Of a stretch of 39,831 nucleotides of DNA, positions 19,108 to 28,300 are shown one piece after another. Made by a program: the position numbers and the translations under genes. A model generated the notes under the pieces. It was not told where the DNA came from and searched no databases. It was given only the letters and a program-made list of their open reading frames with translations. The first letter of the stretch is position 1. Each line of letters starts with the position of its first letter. This DNA comes from a virus, in IMG/VR virus record IMGVR_UViG_3300005253_000669, positions 1 through 39,831 of that record; one strand, written 5' to 3'.

Positions 19108-19296
19108 ATGGAAAGAGGTAGCTTCGTACAGAAAATACTCCTGAAGGAAATAGCCGAGGCGGAAAGAATACTGCTGGGCCATACGCAGACAGTTGCTTGC
19201 TATACCGCAGCTATCCCAAAGCTAAACGAGGACATAAGAGTCTTGAGGTTGGCCCTAAAGGCGGTAGAGGAGGATAATGTCACCGGAACTGGCTGA
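19108..19296 (+). CDS. Small coiled-coil protein
   Basis: 62 residues; ATG 19108 is preferred to ATG 19105 because AGAGGAGG ends four bases upstream. The chain is helical throughout (QKILLKEIAEAERILLGHTQ, AIPKLNEDIRVLRLALKAVE) with a heptad-like pattern, suggesting a coiled coil. It lies between terminase and portal; role unknown. Confidence 0.6.
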   Translation: MERGSFVQKILLKEIAEAERILLGHTQTVACYTAAIPKLNEDIRVLRLALKAVEEDNVTGTG

Positions 19297-19567
19297 GTTG
19301 CTGGGGTTGGAGAACCCCTATGCGCGGAAAGCACGTCCTCGTAAAAGCGAACCGCCTTATGCCTGTAGCCATCTTGACTACGGCGAAGAGGCCTGGAACC
19401 GAGCTCTTGAGGATGCGTGGGAGAAGATGGGGTTTTGCAAGATAAAACTCATCGGCCATCACGAACTTCTGCACAATGGAGAGGTTGTGGTGGAGGGTAA
19501 TGGCCCCGGCACCTGGATATGGATACAGAAACGGGTTGTGGCACATGCTGGAGCAGCCTGTCAGTGA
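19277..19567 (+). CDS. Small hypothetical protein
   Basis: 96 residues; ATG 19277 follows GTAGAGGAGG. It overlaps the previous gene by 20 bases. ELAELLGLENPYARKARPRK, ACSHLDYGEEAWNRALEDAW and GEVVVEGNGPGTWIWIQKRV: a helical middle and a beta end. Not recognised. Confidence 0.55.
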   Translation: MSPELAELLGLENPYARKARPRKSEPPYACSHLDYGEEAWNRALEDAWEKMGFCKIKLIGHHELLHNGEVVVEGNGPGTWIWIQKRVVAHAGAACQ

Positions 19568-19752
19568 AAACCCTCACACCCCCACCGGGCCGTGTAGCAG
19601 CGAGGTTGCAGTGTCCCAAATGCCACAGGTATGTTAAACTCCAGTACCACGAGATGGGGAACGGTAGGTACCAACACACGGCCTGTCGGTGCGAGGGGTG
19701 CGCTGGACTTCCTGAAACAGTTGAAGGAGGCGTAGGTGGACAAGAACTTTAG
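19564..19752 (+). CDS. Zinc-ribbon mini-protein
   Basis: 62 residues, GTG 19564 in a GTGA overlap. RLQCPKCHRYVKLQYHEMGN followed by QHTACRCEGCAGL is a CxxC...CxCxxC zinc ribbon. Residues before it are Pro-rich. Function unknown. Confidence 0.6.
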   Translation: MKTLTPPPGRVAARLQCPKCHRYVKLQYHEMGNGRYQHTACRCEGCAGLPETVEGGVGGQEL

Positions 19753-20104
19753 TGAGAATGTGCTTGAGGTGGAGCGGGTCTGTGCCGCAGCCCTACTTAG
19801 AGGGGAGATGTTCTCCTATGATACAAAGGTGGACGTCATTCATCGCATTGACCTTGCCATGGACGGGATGATGTTGAAAATCACCCGGGTGATATTGGGC
19901 GAGGACATCACAGAGATTAAACACCCTGCAGACTGGTGGCAAGCCTCCAAGGAGCGATGGTTTCCAGCCCGGTTGCAACGGCGGTGGCCGGTGAGGTACA
20001 AAGTGTTCCAGATAAAGCGGCTTTATCCCGATATGGTTCTACCGCACCCCTTCGGCAGGAGCTTCTCGGTAATCAAGGAAAAGGACTTGGTGAGTAGTGG
20101 GTAG
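19736..20104 (+). CDS. Hypothetical protein before portal
   Basis: 122 residues, GTG 19736 six bases after AAGGAGG. A helical N-terminus (VLEVERVCAAALLRGEMFSY, RIDLAMDGMMLKITRVILGE) and an aromatic, basic second half (DWWQASKERWFPARLQRRWP, VRYKVFQIKRLYPDMVLPHP). It resembles small proteins found beside terminase genes in environmental phages, but I have no family name. Confidence 0.55.
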   Translation: MDKNFSENVLEVERVCAAALLRGEMFSYDTKVDVIHRIDLAMDGMMLKITRVILGEDITEIKHPADWWQASKERWFPARLQRRWPVRYKVFQIKRLYPDMVLPHPFGRSFSVIKEKDLVSSG

Positions 20105-20261
20105 GCGTAACCGCTTGCGGGTACAGGCTATAATAGAGGGGCGGGAGAAGCCGATAGTTCCGCCCAAAGTGGTATTGGCAGGGGAGCGGGTATCCAAGGG
20201 ACTGGTAAGGCGCTTGGCGGATATGGGATTGTTGCAACCCAATCCCGCTCGGAGGAAGTAA
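20097..20261 (+). CDS. Small basic protein upstream of the portal
   Basis: 54 residues from GTG 20097: MGRRNRLRVQAIIEGREKPI, VPPKVVLAGERVSKGLVRRL and ADMGLLQPNPARRK. It overlaps the preceding gene by eight bases and ends two bases before the portal ATG, so it neatly fills the gap. Basic and helical. The TATAAT at 20129 lies within its codons GCT ATA ATA. Confidence 0.5.
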   Translation: MGRRNRLRVQAIIEGREKPIVPPKVVLAGERVSKGLVRRLADMGLLQPNPARRK

Positions 20262-20263
20262 CC

Positions 20264-22033
20264 ATGGCAACCAATGACACTTGGGCAAAAATACAGAAGC
20301 GCATCACTGACCTTCAGGGTCTGTATGACCGCCAAGATAAGACCCGTGACCTCGTGTATATGGACCCGCCGTACAAACTCATGGGGTTCGGGCCCAACCC
20401 CAAGCCACTGAGCAATGTCATCAATATCACAAGTAATGCTGCCACAGTCTTTGGCAACGCTCTCGCCTCCGACCTGATGGGTGCCAAATGGCAGATGGTC
20501 GTTAAAGGCAAGGGTGTCTCAAAGACTCAGGCCAGCGATATTGAGCGGTTCATCAATGACAACTTCGCCCAGGCTGATGAGTGGCTCCTGGAGAGTTTGG
20601 GCATGAGCAGCTTGGATGCGTGGCTGGCTAACCATGTCTGCGTGCGTTCCCTCATAGGGGTAAGGTGGATATCCCAGGTGCTGAAGGGGGAGTATATCCT
20701 GGATGTCCTGCCGACGGATATGCGGTGGACCCCATTCCGGTTCGGGAAGGACGGTCTGGACTGGGTGGCGCCCATCACATGGAAGAGCCGGGAGGACATA
20801 GCCGAGTTGTTCCCCAAGTTCTCAATACCGGGGGGCAGGACAGCGGCGACTACAAATGAGAAGGCTTCCGGGAGCGAGTTTGAAGTCCGAGACTACTGGG
20901 ACAGTAAGCACAACGAGACCTGGGTGAGCAAGGGGGAGGCAGGGAAGCAGGATCATAAACTGGGTAGGCCCCCCTTCGTCATCGTGTCACCCTCTGCGGG
21001 CTTCATGCTGCGGGACCGGGGCTGGTTGGAGCACGATGCCGAAGACATATTCTACCTGAATAGAGGCGTCTGGGATGAGGAGAACAGGACACTCTCCGTT
21101 GACCAGACCTTCGCCTTCCGGCAGTTGTATCCGGGATACGAGCAGGAACAGGACAACTTCGATGCCTCACCTGGGCAACCTGCCCCTAAGACCGGAGAGA
21201 CCCTGAAGGTCAGGAAGGGAGAGATGCACAAGCCTGTGGAGCTCGGCGACATGAACCGGGCCTCCCAGTTCTCGCGCCAAGATATAAAGCAGATGAGAGA
21301 GATTGGCAGTATCAGTGATGCCGAGTTGGGCACCACCTTCGGGGACCGGCCTGGGGTGTGGTTCACCAGGCAGTTCGAGATACGGCAAAAGTTCCTGGCG
21401 GCACGATTGGAAGCCATCCAGATGATGAAGCAGGGCTTGGCCCGTCTGATGATAGAGCAGTTCATCAACTCCAGGGACGAGAAGGGCAAGGACTTCAAAG
21501 AGGTCAGTATCGGCAGGCGGGGCAGCAAGAACACGTTTAGCGCCAAGAGCCTGGGAGACCCCGACACATACACCATCACCGCCAAGTTCATGGTTTCTTC
21601 AAAGACCCTGGAGCTTATGAACATGACCCAGGCTGCTGCCGCTAAGAACATTGGGATACCCCAGGAGATAATTGACCGGGACATATTGATGGTGGAGAAT
21701 CCCGCCGAGATGCGAAGGCTGAGGGACATCGAGCAGGCCCGGCAGGCCGACCCTGTGATAGGACTGTACGAAATGGCCAAATCCTATGCCGTTGAGGCTG
21801 AGGGCATGGCGGACGAGCGGGAAGCGGACAGCAAGAAAATCATCTCCATGCAGCTCACCGACGACATGGTGCGGATAATGAAGGCGAGGCAGCAGCCCCA
21901 GCCAGTGGAACAGCCCGCCACCCAGGTTAGGCAGCCGGAGGAGCCGAGGGGCGATGGTAGGGCGGCGGATAGACTGCTGGGTCCGCAGCGTGGTGGCGTG
22001 GGGGTTGCGCCCAGAGAGGGGGTGCCGCTGTGA
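20264..22033 (+). CDS. Portal protein
   Basis: 589 residues; ATG after GGAGGAAGTAACC. The position directly after terminase, the size, and the architecture (helical N-terminus, a long alpha/beta core with SNVINITSNAATVFGNALAS and YILDVLPTDMRWTPFRFGKD, DIFYLNRGVWDEENRTLSVD, a helical stem-like run DIKQMREIGSISDAELGTTF and FLAARLEAIQMMKQGLARLM, and a disordered Gln/Pro/Gly-rich tail) fit the dodecameric portal through which DNA is packaged. No single diagnostic motif exists, so the call rests on context and layout. Confidence 0.8.
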   Translation: MATNDTWAKIQKRITDLQGLYDRQDKTRDLVYMDPPYKLMGFGPNPKPLSNVINITSNAATVFGNALASDLMGAKWQMVVKGKGVSKTQASDIERFINDNFAQADEWLLESLGMSSLDAWLANHVCVRSLIGVRWISQVLKGEYILDVLPTDMRWTPFRFGKDGLDWVAPITWKSREDIAELFPKFSIPGGRTAATTNEKASGSEFEVRDYWDSKHNETWVSKGEAGKQDHKLGRPPFVIVSPSAGFMLRDRGWLEHDAEDIFYLNRGVWDEENRTLSVDQTFAFRQLYPGYEQEQDNFDASPGQPAPKTGETLKVRKGEMHKPVELGDMNRASQFSRQDIKQMREIGSISDAELGTTFGDRPGVWFTRQFEIRQKFLAARLEAIQMMKQGLARLMIEQFINSRDEKGKDFKEVSIGRRGSKNTFSAKSLGDPDTYTITAKFMVSSKTLELMNMTQAAAAKNIGIPQEIIDRDILMVENPAEMRRLRDIEQARQADPVIGLYEMAKSYAVEAEGMADEREADSKKIISMQLTDDMVRIMKARQQPQPVEQPATQVRQPEEPRGDGRAADRLLGPQRGGVGVAPREGVPL

Positions 22034-22206
22034 CCATCAAGTGGAAGCCCTCGGATGTTGACGCCGCATATCTGGAGGCCCGCAAGGGAAGTCCCGCCAA
22101 CCGTGGCGGCATGAGACAGGGCCTCATGGACTTCATCCGGGGCAGGGGTAACGGCGGCCAGGGCAATGGCCAGGGAACACCGCTGACACCGAGGCCGCCG
22201 CAGTGA
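22030..22206 (+). CDS. Small Gly-rich-tailed protein
   Basis: 58 residues, GTG in a GTGA overlap with the portal stop: MTIKWKPSDVDAAYLEARKG, GGMRQGLMDFIRGRG, then a Gly/Gln/Pro-rich tail. Too short to classify. The coupling supports expression with the portal. Confidence 0.5.
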   Translation: MTIKWKPSDVDAAYLEARKGSPANRGGMRQGLMDFIRGRGNGGQGNGQGTPLTPRPPQ

Positions 22207-22385
22207 TGGATGAAAGATTCAAGCTTGGGGAGCAACCAACAGCCAATTTTGTAATGGGGATGGGAGGTGAGGGACAGTTGAGGTGGAATTTTGCTGTGAG
22301 GAAAACCCTCATCAACCGCATACGATACTGGCTGTTCTGCAAGTTCTTCCCCTTCAAAATAATACGGTGGGATTCTGACAGGTGA
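22206..22385 (+). CDS. Small basic amphipathic protein
   Basis: 59 residues from ATG 22206, sharing a base with the upstream stop. FAVRKTLINRIRYWLFCKFF followed by PFKIIRWDSDR is a basic aromatic segment that could lie on a membrane. No ribosome site; coupling is assumed. Its stop overlaps the GTG of the giant gene. Confidence 0.45.
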   Translation: MDERFKLGEQPTANFVMGMGGEGQLRWNFAVRKTLINRIRYWLFCKFFPFKIIRWDSDR

Positions 22386-25300
22386 TTCAAAGAGGAGCAT
22401 CCCGCCCCGCTCTTGACCCTGGTGCAGTGGGTGGCGTTGACCTTCGGAAGAAACAGCCCAAACCCTCGTTAGGCTTCGGTGAGGAGGGGCTGTGGACACC
22501 TCGACAAGCCGCCGCCGTATTCTTCCAGACCTATGACCGTGAGCAGTTCCTGAACCTGCCCGAAGGGACAATGGTGCGCCATGTCTCAAACGAGGGTGGG
22601 ATACCCAGACTGGAGTTGGTGCGGCCCCCTCGCATAGCACCGCCGGAGCAGGTCTTTGAGGTAACCCCCGGCGCCCCAATACCCTTCCCCGCGGAGCCAC
22701 GGACTATCAGGGAGTTCCCGAGGCCGGAGGAGTTGCTCCTGCCGGAGAGGGACATCACTCCCACAGAGGCCATGATAGAGGCTGAGATAGAGGCCGAGGT
22801 CATCGGGCTACGCACCGAGCAGCAGCAGTTCCTGGAACAGGCGGGGGAGGTGATTGATAGGCTGTTCCCTGGGTTGGCACCGGTGCCCGAGGCACCCCCT
22901 CCCGAAGAACTGGACTTCACAGCGGTTGAAGCCCTACAGGCCCAGTTCCAGGAGGGCCCCGAGGTATTCCTGCTGGGCCTGCGGGAGCAGGGGCGCACAG
23001 AAGATACCGAGTTCATACTCCAGAACATCTTTGGGGCCACCGAGGAGGAGGTGGAGCAGTTCTTCGTTCCAGGTATAACGGAGTTGATTTCCGTTGTCCT
23101 GCCTGAGCATGACCCTGATGATGTGCTTGCCTTGCTCCAGAACAGGTCTGACCTGTTCCTGAACCTTGTCCAACAGAAGGGCAGGAGCCAGTCCAGTCAG
23201 CGCCTGCTGAGGGCTATGGGGCTGGAGTGGGCGGAGATTAACGACATCTTTGGCACCAAGAAGGTATTTCTCACTGTTGAGGGCACCCGGAAGCAGGTTA
23301 CCATAGCGGACAATAACATGGCGCTCAATGACCAGGGCCAGGAGATTGGCCGGATAGACCCGGTTACCCAGGAGTTCGTGCCCGCTGAGTATCGGATAGG
23401 CGACACCTGGAAAGCCTTTACCGCAGGGGTTGGGGATGTGGCTGTGACTGCTGGGGGTGCCTTGAAGTGGCTGGGTGCCGAGGGTAAGGGGGAGCGGCTG
23501 GGTGAGTTCGGGCAGTTCCTCCAGAATCAGGCCCCTGCGGATACTTTGGGCGAGTTCACCTGGGAACACCTGTACAACCCCCGCTGGTGGGCTACCAAGG
23601 TGCCCCGGACTACAGCGTTCACCCTGTCCCTCGTGCCCGCGATGATTGTGGGGTCGTGGGCTGGTGCGGCAGCAGCATTACCGTTTGGGGTAGGTGCTTT
23701 CGGCACCTTCCTATTCCGCACCGCGGGTGCCGTGGCCCTTGCCCGCCCTATGGAGGCTGCACTGGAGGCAGGCGGGACATACGATGAGGCCTTGGCTAAG
23801 GGTATGACTAATCTTGAGGCCAAAGAGGCAGCGGATGAAGTGTTCAAGCGCAACCTGGCCCTGGCCGGTGTGGATGCTGCACAGATAGCACTCGCCTTTG
23901 CGCCTACACCGGCCAGAGTGTTCAGCAGCCTTATCGCTAAGGGGCTGGTCAGGACCACACAGGTTGGTGGGCGTTTCGTTCTTGCCGGTCTCTCCGAGGC
24001 TGGTGAGGAGTTCTACCAAGAGATAATCCAGCGTCAGGCCCTGGGCGAGGAGATTGTCTGGGACGCTGAGATGCGGGAGGTGGTGAGTCTGGGTGGGATA
24101 ATGGGCCTTGGCTTCCAGGGTGGAGGAACTGTCTATACCTCCATTAAGAGTCGCACCATAGAGGCGCTGCCTGCTAACATCAGGACACAGTTTGATGATG
24201 CAAGGGACTTCGCGCTCTCTCAGGGTTTGAAAGAGGCAAGGGCGGATGAGGCTGGGCTGGATTCTGTGGCCGACCAGAAGGAAGCGCAGACAGTCATTGA
24301 GGCCGTGGTGGAGCAGGCCCGGATAGACGAACTTGAGAAGGAAATCAAGCCCAAGACCAAGGTGGACAAACTGGTCTGGGAGAAGACCTTTGAGCAGATG
24401 CGGGAGGATGCCCCGCAGGTTCCGGTGGTTGAGGTGACAGGAGTAACCGAAAGGATACAGCCTAACCTTGGGGGCATTACCAGGCTTGTGGCAGGCGTGA
24501 GAAATGTGCCTGGTGTCAGTGTGAAGATACAAAACGCTTTGGATAAGGCGGTCAAGGCAATAACCGATGCGGCGAAGCCGGGTTTAAGCGTGACGGAGAG
24601 AGAGGCAGCGGGCAATAGGCTACAAGAGTCTCTGGGTAATCTTCAGGTTCTTTCTGTGGAAACTACGGAGGTAGGCAACACCGAGATGGCTACCTTGTTG
24701 GAGGAGGCTGCCAGCTTTGTGGCCCGAACTGGGACGGCTGTTGAGCCGCTGTTGGAAGAGTTGGCCGCCCCCGCAGCGGAGGGGGTGGGAAGAATAATCT
24801 CCGTAGAAGAAGCAAGAACTATACTCAGAACCCCGCCGGAGGTTCCAAAACCACCTAATCTATCCCAGGCCAATGCCGAAAGCATTGAGGCATCTATGGT
24901 GGTTTGGGCCGTAAACGAACCGAAACGTGCTCAACGCTACATTGATAGCTTGACAGTAGCATCTACAAAGGCATATGCTGAGGCTCTCCGGGATAAACTC
25001 CAGGCTGCTGGTGAGGCGGTCCCACCGGCTGGGCTTAAACGCGCTATCGGGGTGCAACCCCGCCCACCAGCAGTTCCCCAGGTAGCCCCTTCTCCTGCCC
25101 CCCCTGCGCCGGGTGTAGAGCCGGTCGAGGTAGCCCCCATAGAGCACAAAGGCACCGAGCCTGAAGGTATAGCGATAGCCGATGCGCTTGGGGTCCGGTT
25201 CGAGGGTATTCAGGTAGGGGTTGCAGAAATACCTTCCAGGATGATGTTCACCGATGTCCGGGAGACCGGCAGCACCTTCACGGCCAACACACTGGAGGAG

Positions 25301-28300
25301 GCCAGAACCAAACTGGCCGATATGAGGGCGGCGTTTGCCAAGGCTCGGCCAGCAGCAAGGCCAGCTCCCCGTGCCGAACCAACCGCTCCCGAAGTGTTCT
25401 CCATTGAGGACTTCGCCCCTGTGGAACCTCCACTGCCTGACCAAACCATCCCCTCTGAGGCCGTGCCTGACATTCCCCACATCAAGGACATTGGCATCAT
25501 TGAGCGGGTGCGCCCCACCCGGAAGGTTTTTGAGAAGATGGGGCTGGGTGAGGAGATATGGAAGCCCGCTTTTAAGGCTGAGGTGGAGCTGAACGAGGCT
25601 CGTGAAGCCTTCCGCAAGCGGCTCAAGGAGGTGGCGGGCTGGGTAGGAAAGGACAAGGAGCGCCGGGCACTGGTGTTCCGTGAACTGGAGAACCCCGGCT
25701 CCCAAGTGGGCCTCACCTTCAACGAGAAGCGGGCCGTCACCTGGTTCCGGGACTTCTTCAACGAGTGGGCCGATACCCTGAATCTTTCCCAAGACAAGCG
25801 ACTCAGCAACTATGTCACCCACATTTTTGAGGCGGACATCACCGAGCAACTGAAGGCTGACCAGCCTTTGGACCCGGCTATATCCCGGATGCTGGAGTAC
25901 AAGGCTCCCAAGACCATCTTCAACCCGTTCTTGTTGGAGCGTCTGGGAGCCAGGACTGGGCTGATTGAAGACCCACTGAAGGCAGCGGAGGCGTATTCGT
26001 CACGGCAACTGAGGGTGTTCTACTATGAGCCTCTGCTCCAGAAACTCCGGCTCTACGCTGATGCAGCTCCCGGTGCCTCTTCACGCTACCTGAAGGAGTT
26101 TGCCCAACGCCTCACCGGGCGACCCCTCAAGATAGACGAGGAGGTCAACAATACAATCAGAGAGTTCGCCGACATCATAGCCAAAGTCCCTGGTGGCAGT
26201 GTGCTGGCCAACCGCCTAAGAGGTGGCAACCCCAGCGGCATGGCGTCGTACAACTTCACTTCTGCCCTCTACACCCTCTGGCTGGGCTTCAAGCCCACCT
26301 CGGCCATCCGCAACCTCTCTCAGCACACCCTGATACTGGCCGAGACTGGCCCCGCGCATTTCGCCGATGGCATCCGGCTGCGCTTCACCCAAGAGGGCAA
26401 GGCGGCCATGAATGACTCCCTGGTGCTACGGTCTCGGCGTGCGGCTTTCGTGCCTGGTATTGACGACTCATTCGCCCGTGGCTGGACGGACAAGTTCAGA
26501 GAAGCAGCCCTATTCGCCTTCCGAAAGGCGGATGAGCAGAATGTGTCTGATGCGTTCCTGGCGGGCTACTCCGAGGCCAAGAGCCTGATACCTGGCGCTG
26601 ACAGGCAGGTTTGGATAGACCGGGGCGATGAGGTGGCTGCCGACACCCAGTACCTCTACACGAAACTCAACTCCTTTGCCCTATCGCAATCATCCATTGG
26701 ACGGGTTTTCTCCGTGCTCACCACCTGGAGTGAGAACTGGCTGGAACTCATGGTTAAGTGGGGCAAGGGGCACCCATCCAAGGTCTACGCAGCCTACGAG
26801 GAGGCAACGGGCACCAAACTTCCCAAGAAGAACTGGTCGGCAACCCGCAAGTCCATACTGCTCTACATGCTCATCGTGGGCCTGGGGTTTGAGATTAAGG
26901 ACCGGACTCGCTTGAAGGCCCTTGAGTACACCGGCCTGACCTCCATCCGGTACATTGCCGACATCATGGGTGGCGACTTCCCGGCTCTGGAGTACCCCGG
27001 TGCTGTGGCCGACATCGCGGCCGGTGTTGTTACCGATGATGAGCGTAGGCTTAAAACCGGGTTGGCCCAGCTCAATCCCAAGAACCTTGCCGGGATAGTC
27101 CGCCAGGTGGACGCTGTGGCCTCCGGGGACCGGGACTGGCTGACGCTACTGCTCTACCTTGAGGGCCAGGACTGGGAAGTGAAGGTGCTGCGGGACAAGT
27201 GGGCGCCGGGTTTCAGGGACTACGAGGCACTGACGAACACTAAGGACAGGACTGCCTACCGGGAGGCCAACCCCAAGGTAGAGGCCAAGATGTTCGTCAC
27301 CAACCGGCTCACCACACTCTCCACCGAAGCGGCCCGGCAGGAGGCCCTGCGCCTCATAGAAGAGCACGGTATAGATACCGACCTGATTAAGGGGTACAAC
27401 AAAGTCTTTGGCGAGATAGCAGAACAGGCCATAGCTATTCTGGCAACTAACAAGAAGCGGCTCGGCACCTTTGAGGCCGTGCTGCAAGAGGGTGAAGAGG
27501 TCGGCTACTTCCAGATGAACGACTTTGGCAGCGAGGTCAACAAGGTAGTCAGACAAATAGGTCGCACCAAGCTGGAGCAGGATGGGGATGCCCTCACCAG
27601 GTTCTACCTTGAGGCCAAAGACCTGTGGGTGGGCTATGACGACCTGATGACCAATGAGGCCAGAAAACTCTACCGCCAGCAGTTCCCCGAACTGGAGGCC
27701 AGTCTTTATATGTTCGGCAAGGTATCCACCTTTGAGAACCCCAAGAGCGCCACTACCCTGCTGAAGCTGATGGACAAGTTCGGCATCCCACCGGAGGGTG
27801 TGCGGGCCTTCACGGATAACCCCGAGAAGTATGACGAGTTGTTTACCCCCCTATGGGGTCTGAGACTGAAATGGGATGAGACGCTGGACCAGTATGAAGC
27901 CATTGATGAGGACACTGACGAGCTACAGCGGATAGCGCAGAGAGAGTGGCTTGAAGAAAACCCGGATGCTCGGATGGCTCGTAAAGAGATAGAGGTCCGT
28001 GAGATATTCAGCCGCCTGGATAGGCCAGCGGACGAGACCATCGTGACTCAGTACGGGGAGTACTCCGAGGAGGTCTTCAACTTCTCGGCCAACAGTCCCG
28101 AAGCAAAACTCTACCGCATAGACCACGAGCTGGGTGAGTGGGGACAGAACGACAAGACTCTCGGGTGGGAAAGCCTTGAGGACGAGAATGTCCCGGTGTT
28201 GCGTATCAAGAAGGACTGGCGGGACACCCAGGCTCAGTACGATGCCATAGACTCGGATGACCGGGAGGCAAGGGATGCCTTCATGCTGGCCCACACTGAC

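Noticed and set aside
20129-20134. TATAAT near the portal gene as a promoter
   Set aside because: It spells codons of a coupled small gene (GCT ATA ATA) and has no -35 at acceptable spacing.
24860-25849. Long minus-strand ORF (329 codons) opposite the giant gene
   Set aside because: A mirror of biased codons on the plus strand; no ribosome site, and the plus frame is uninterrupted for 7.4 kb.
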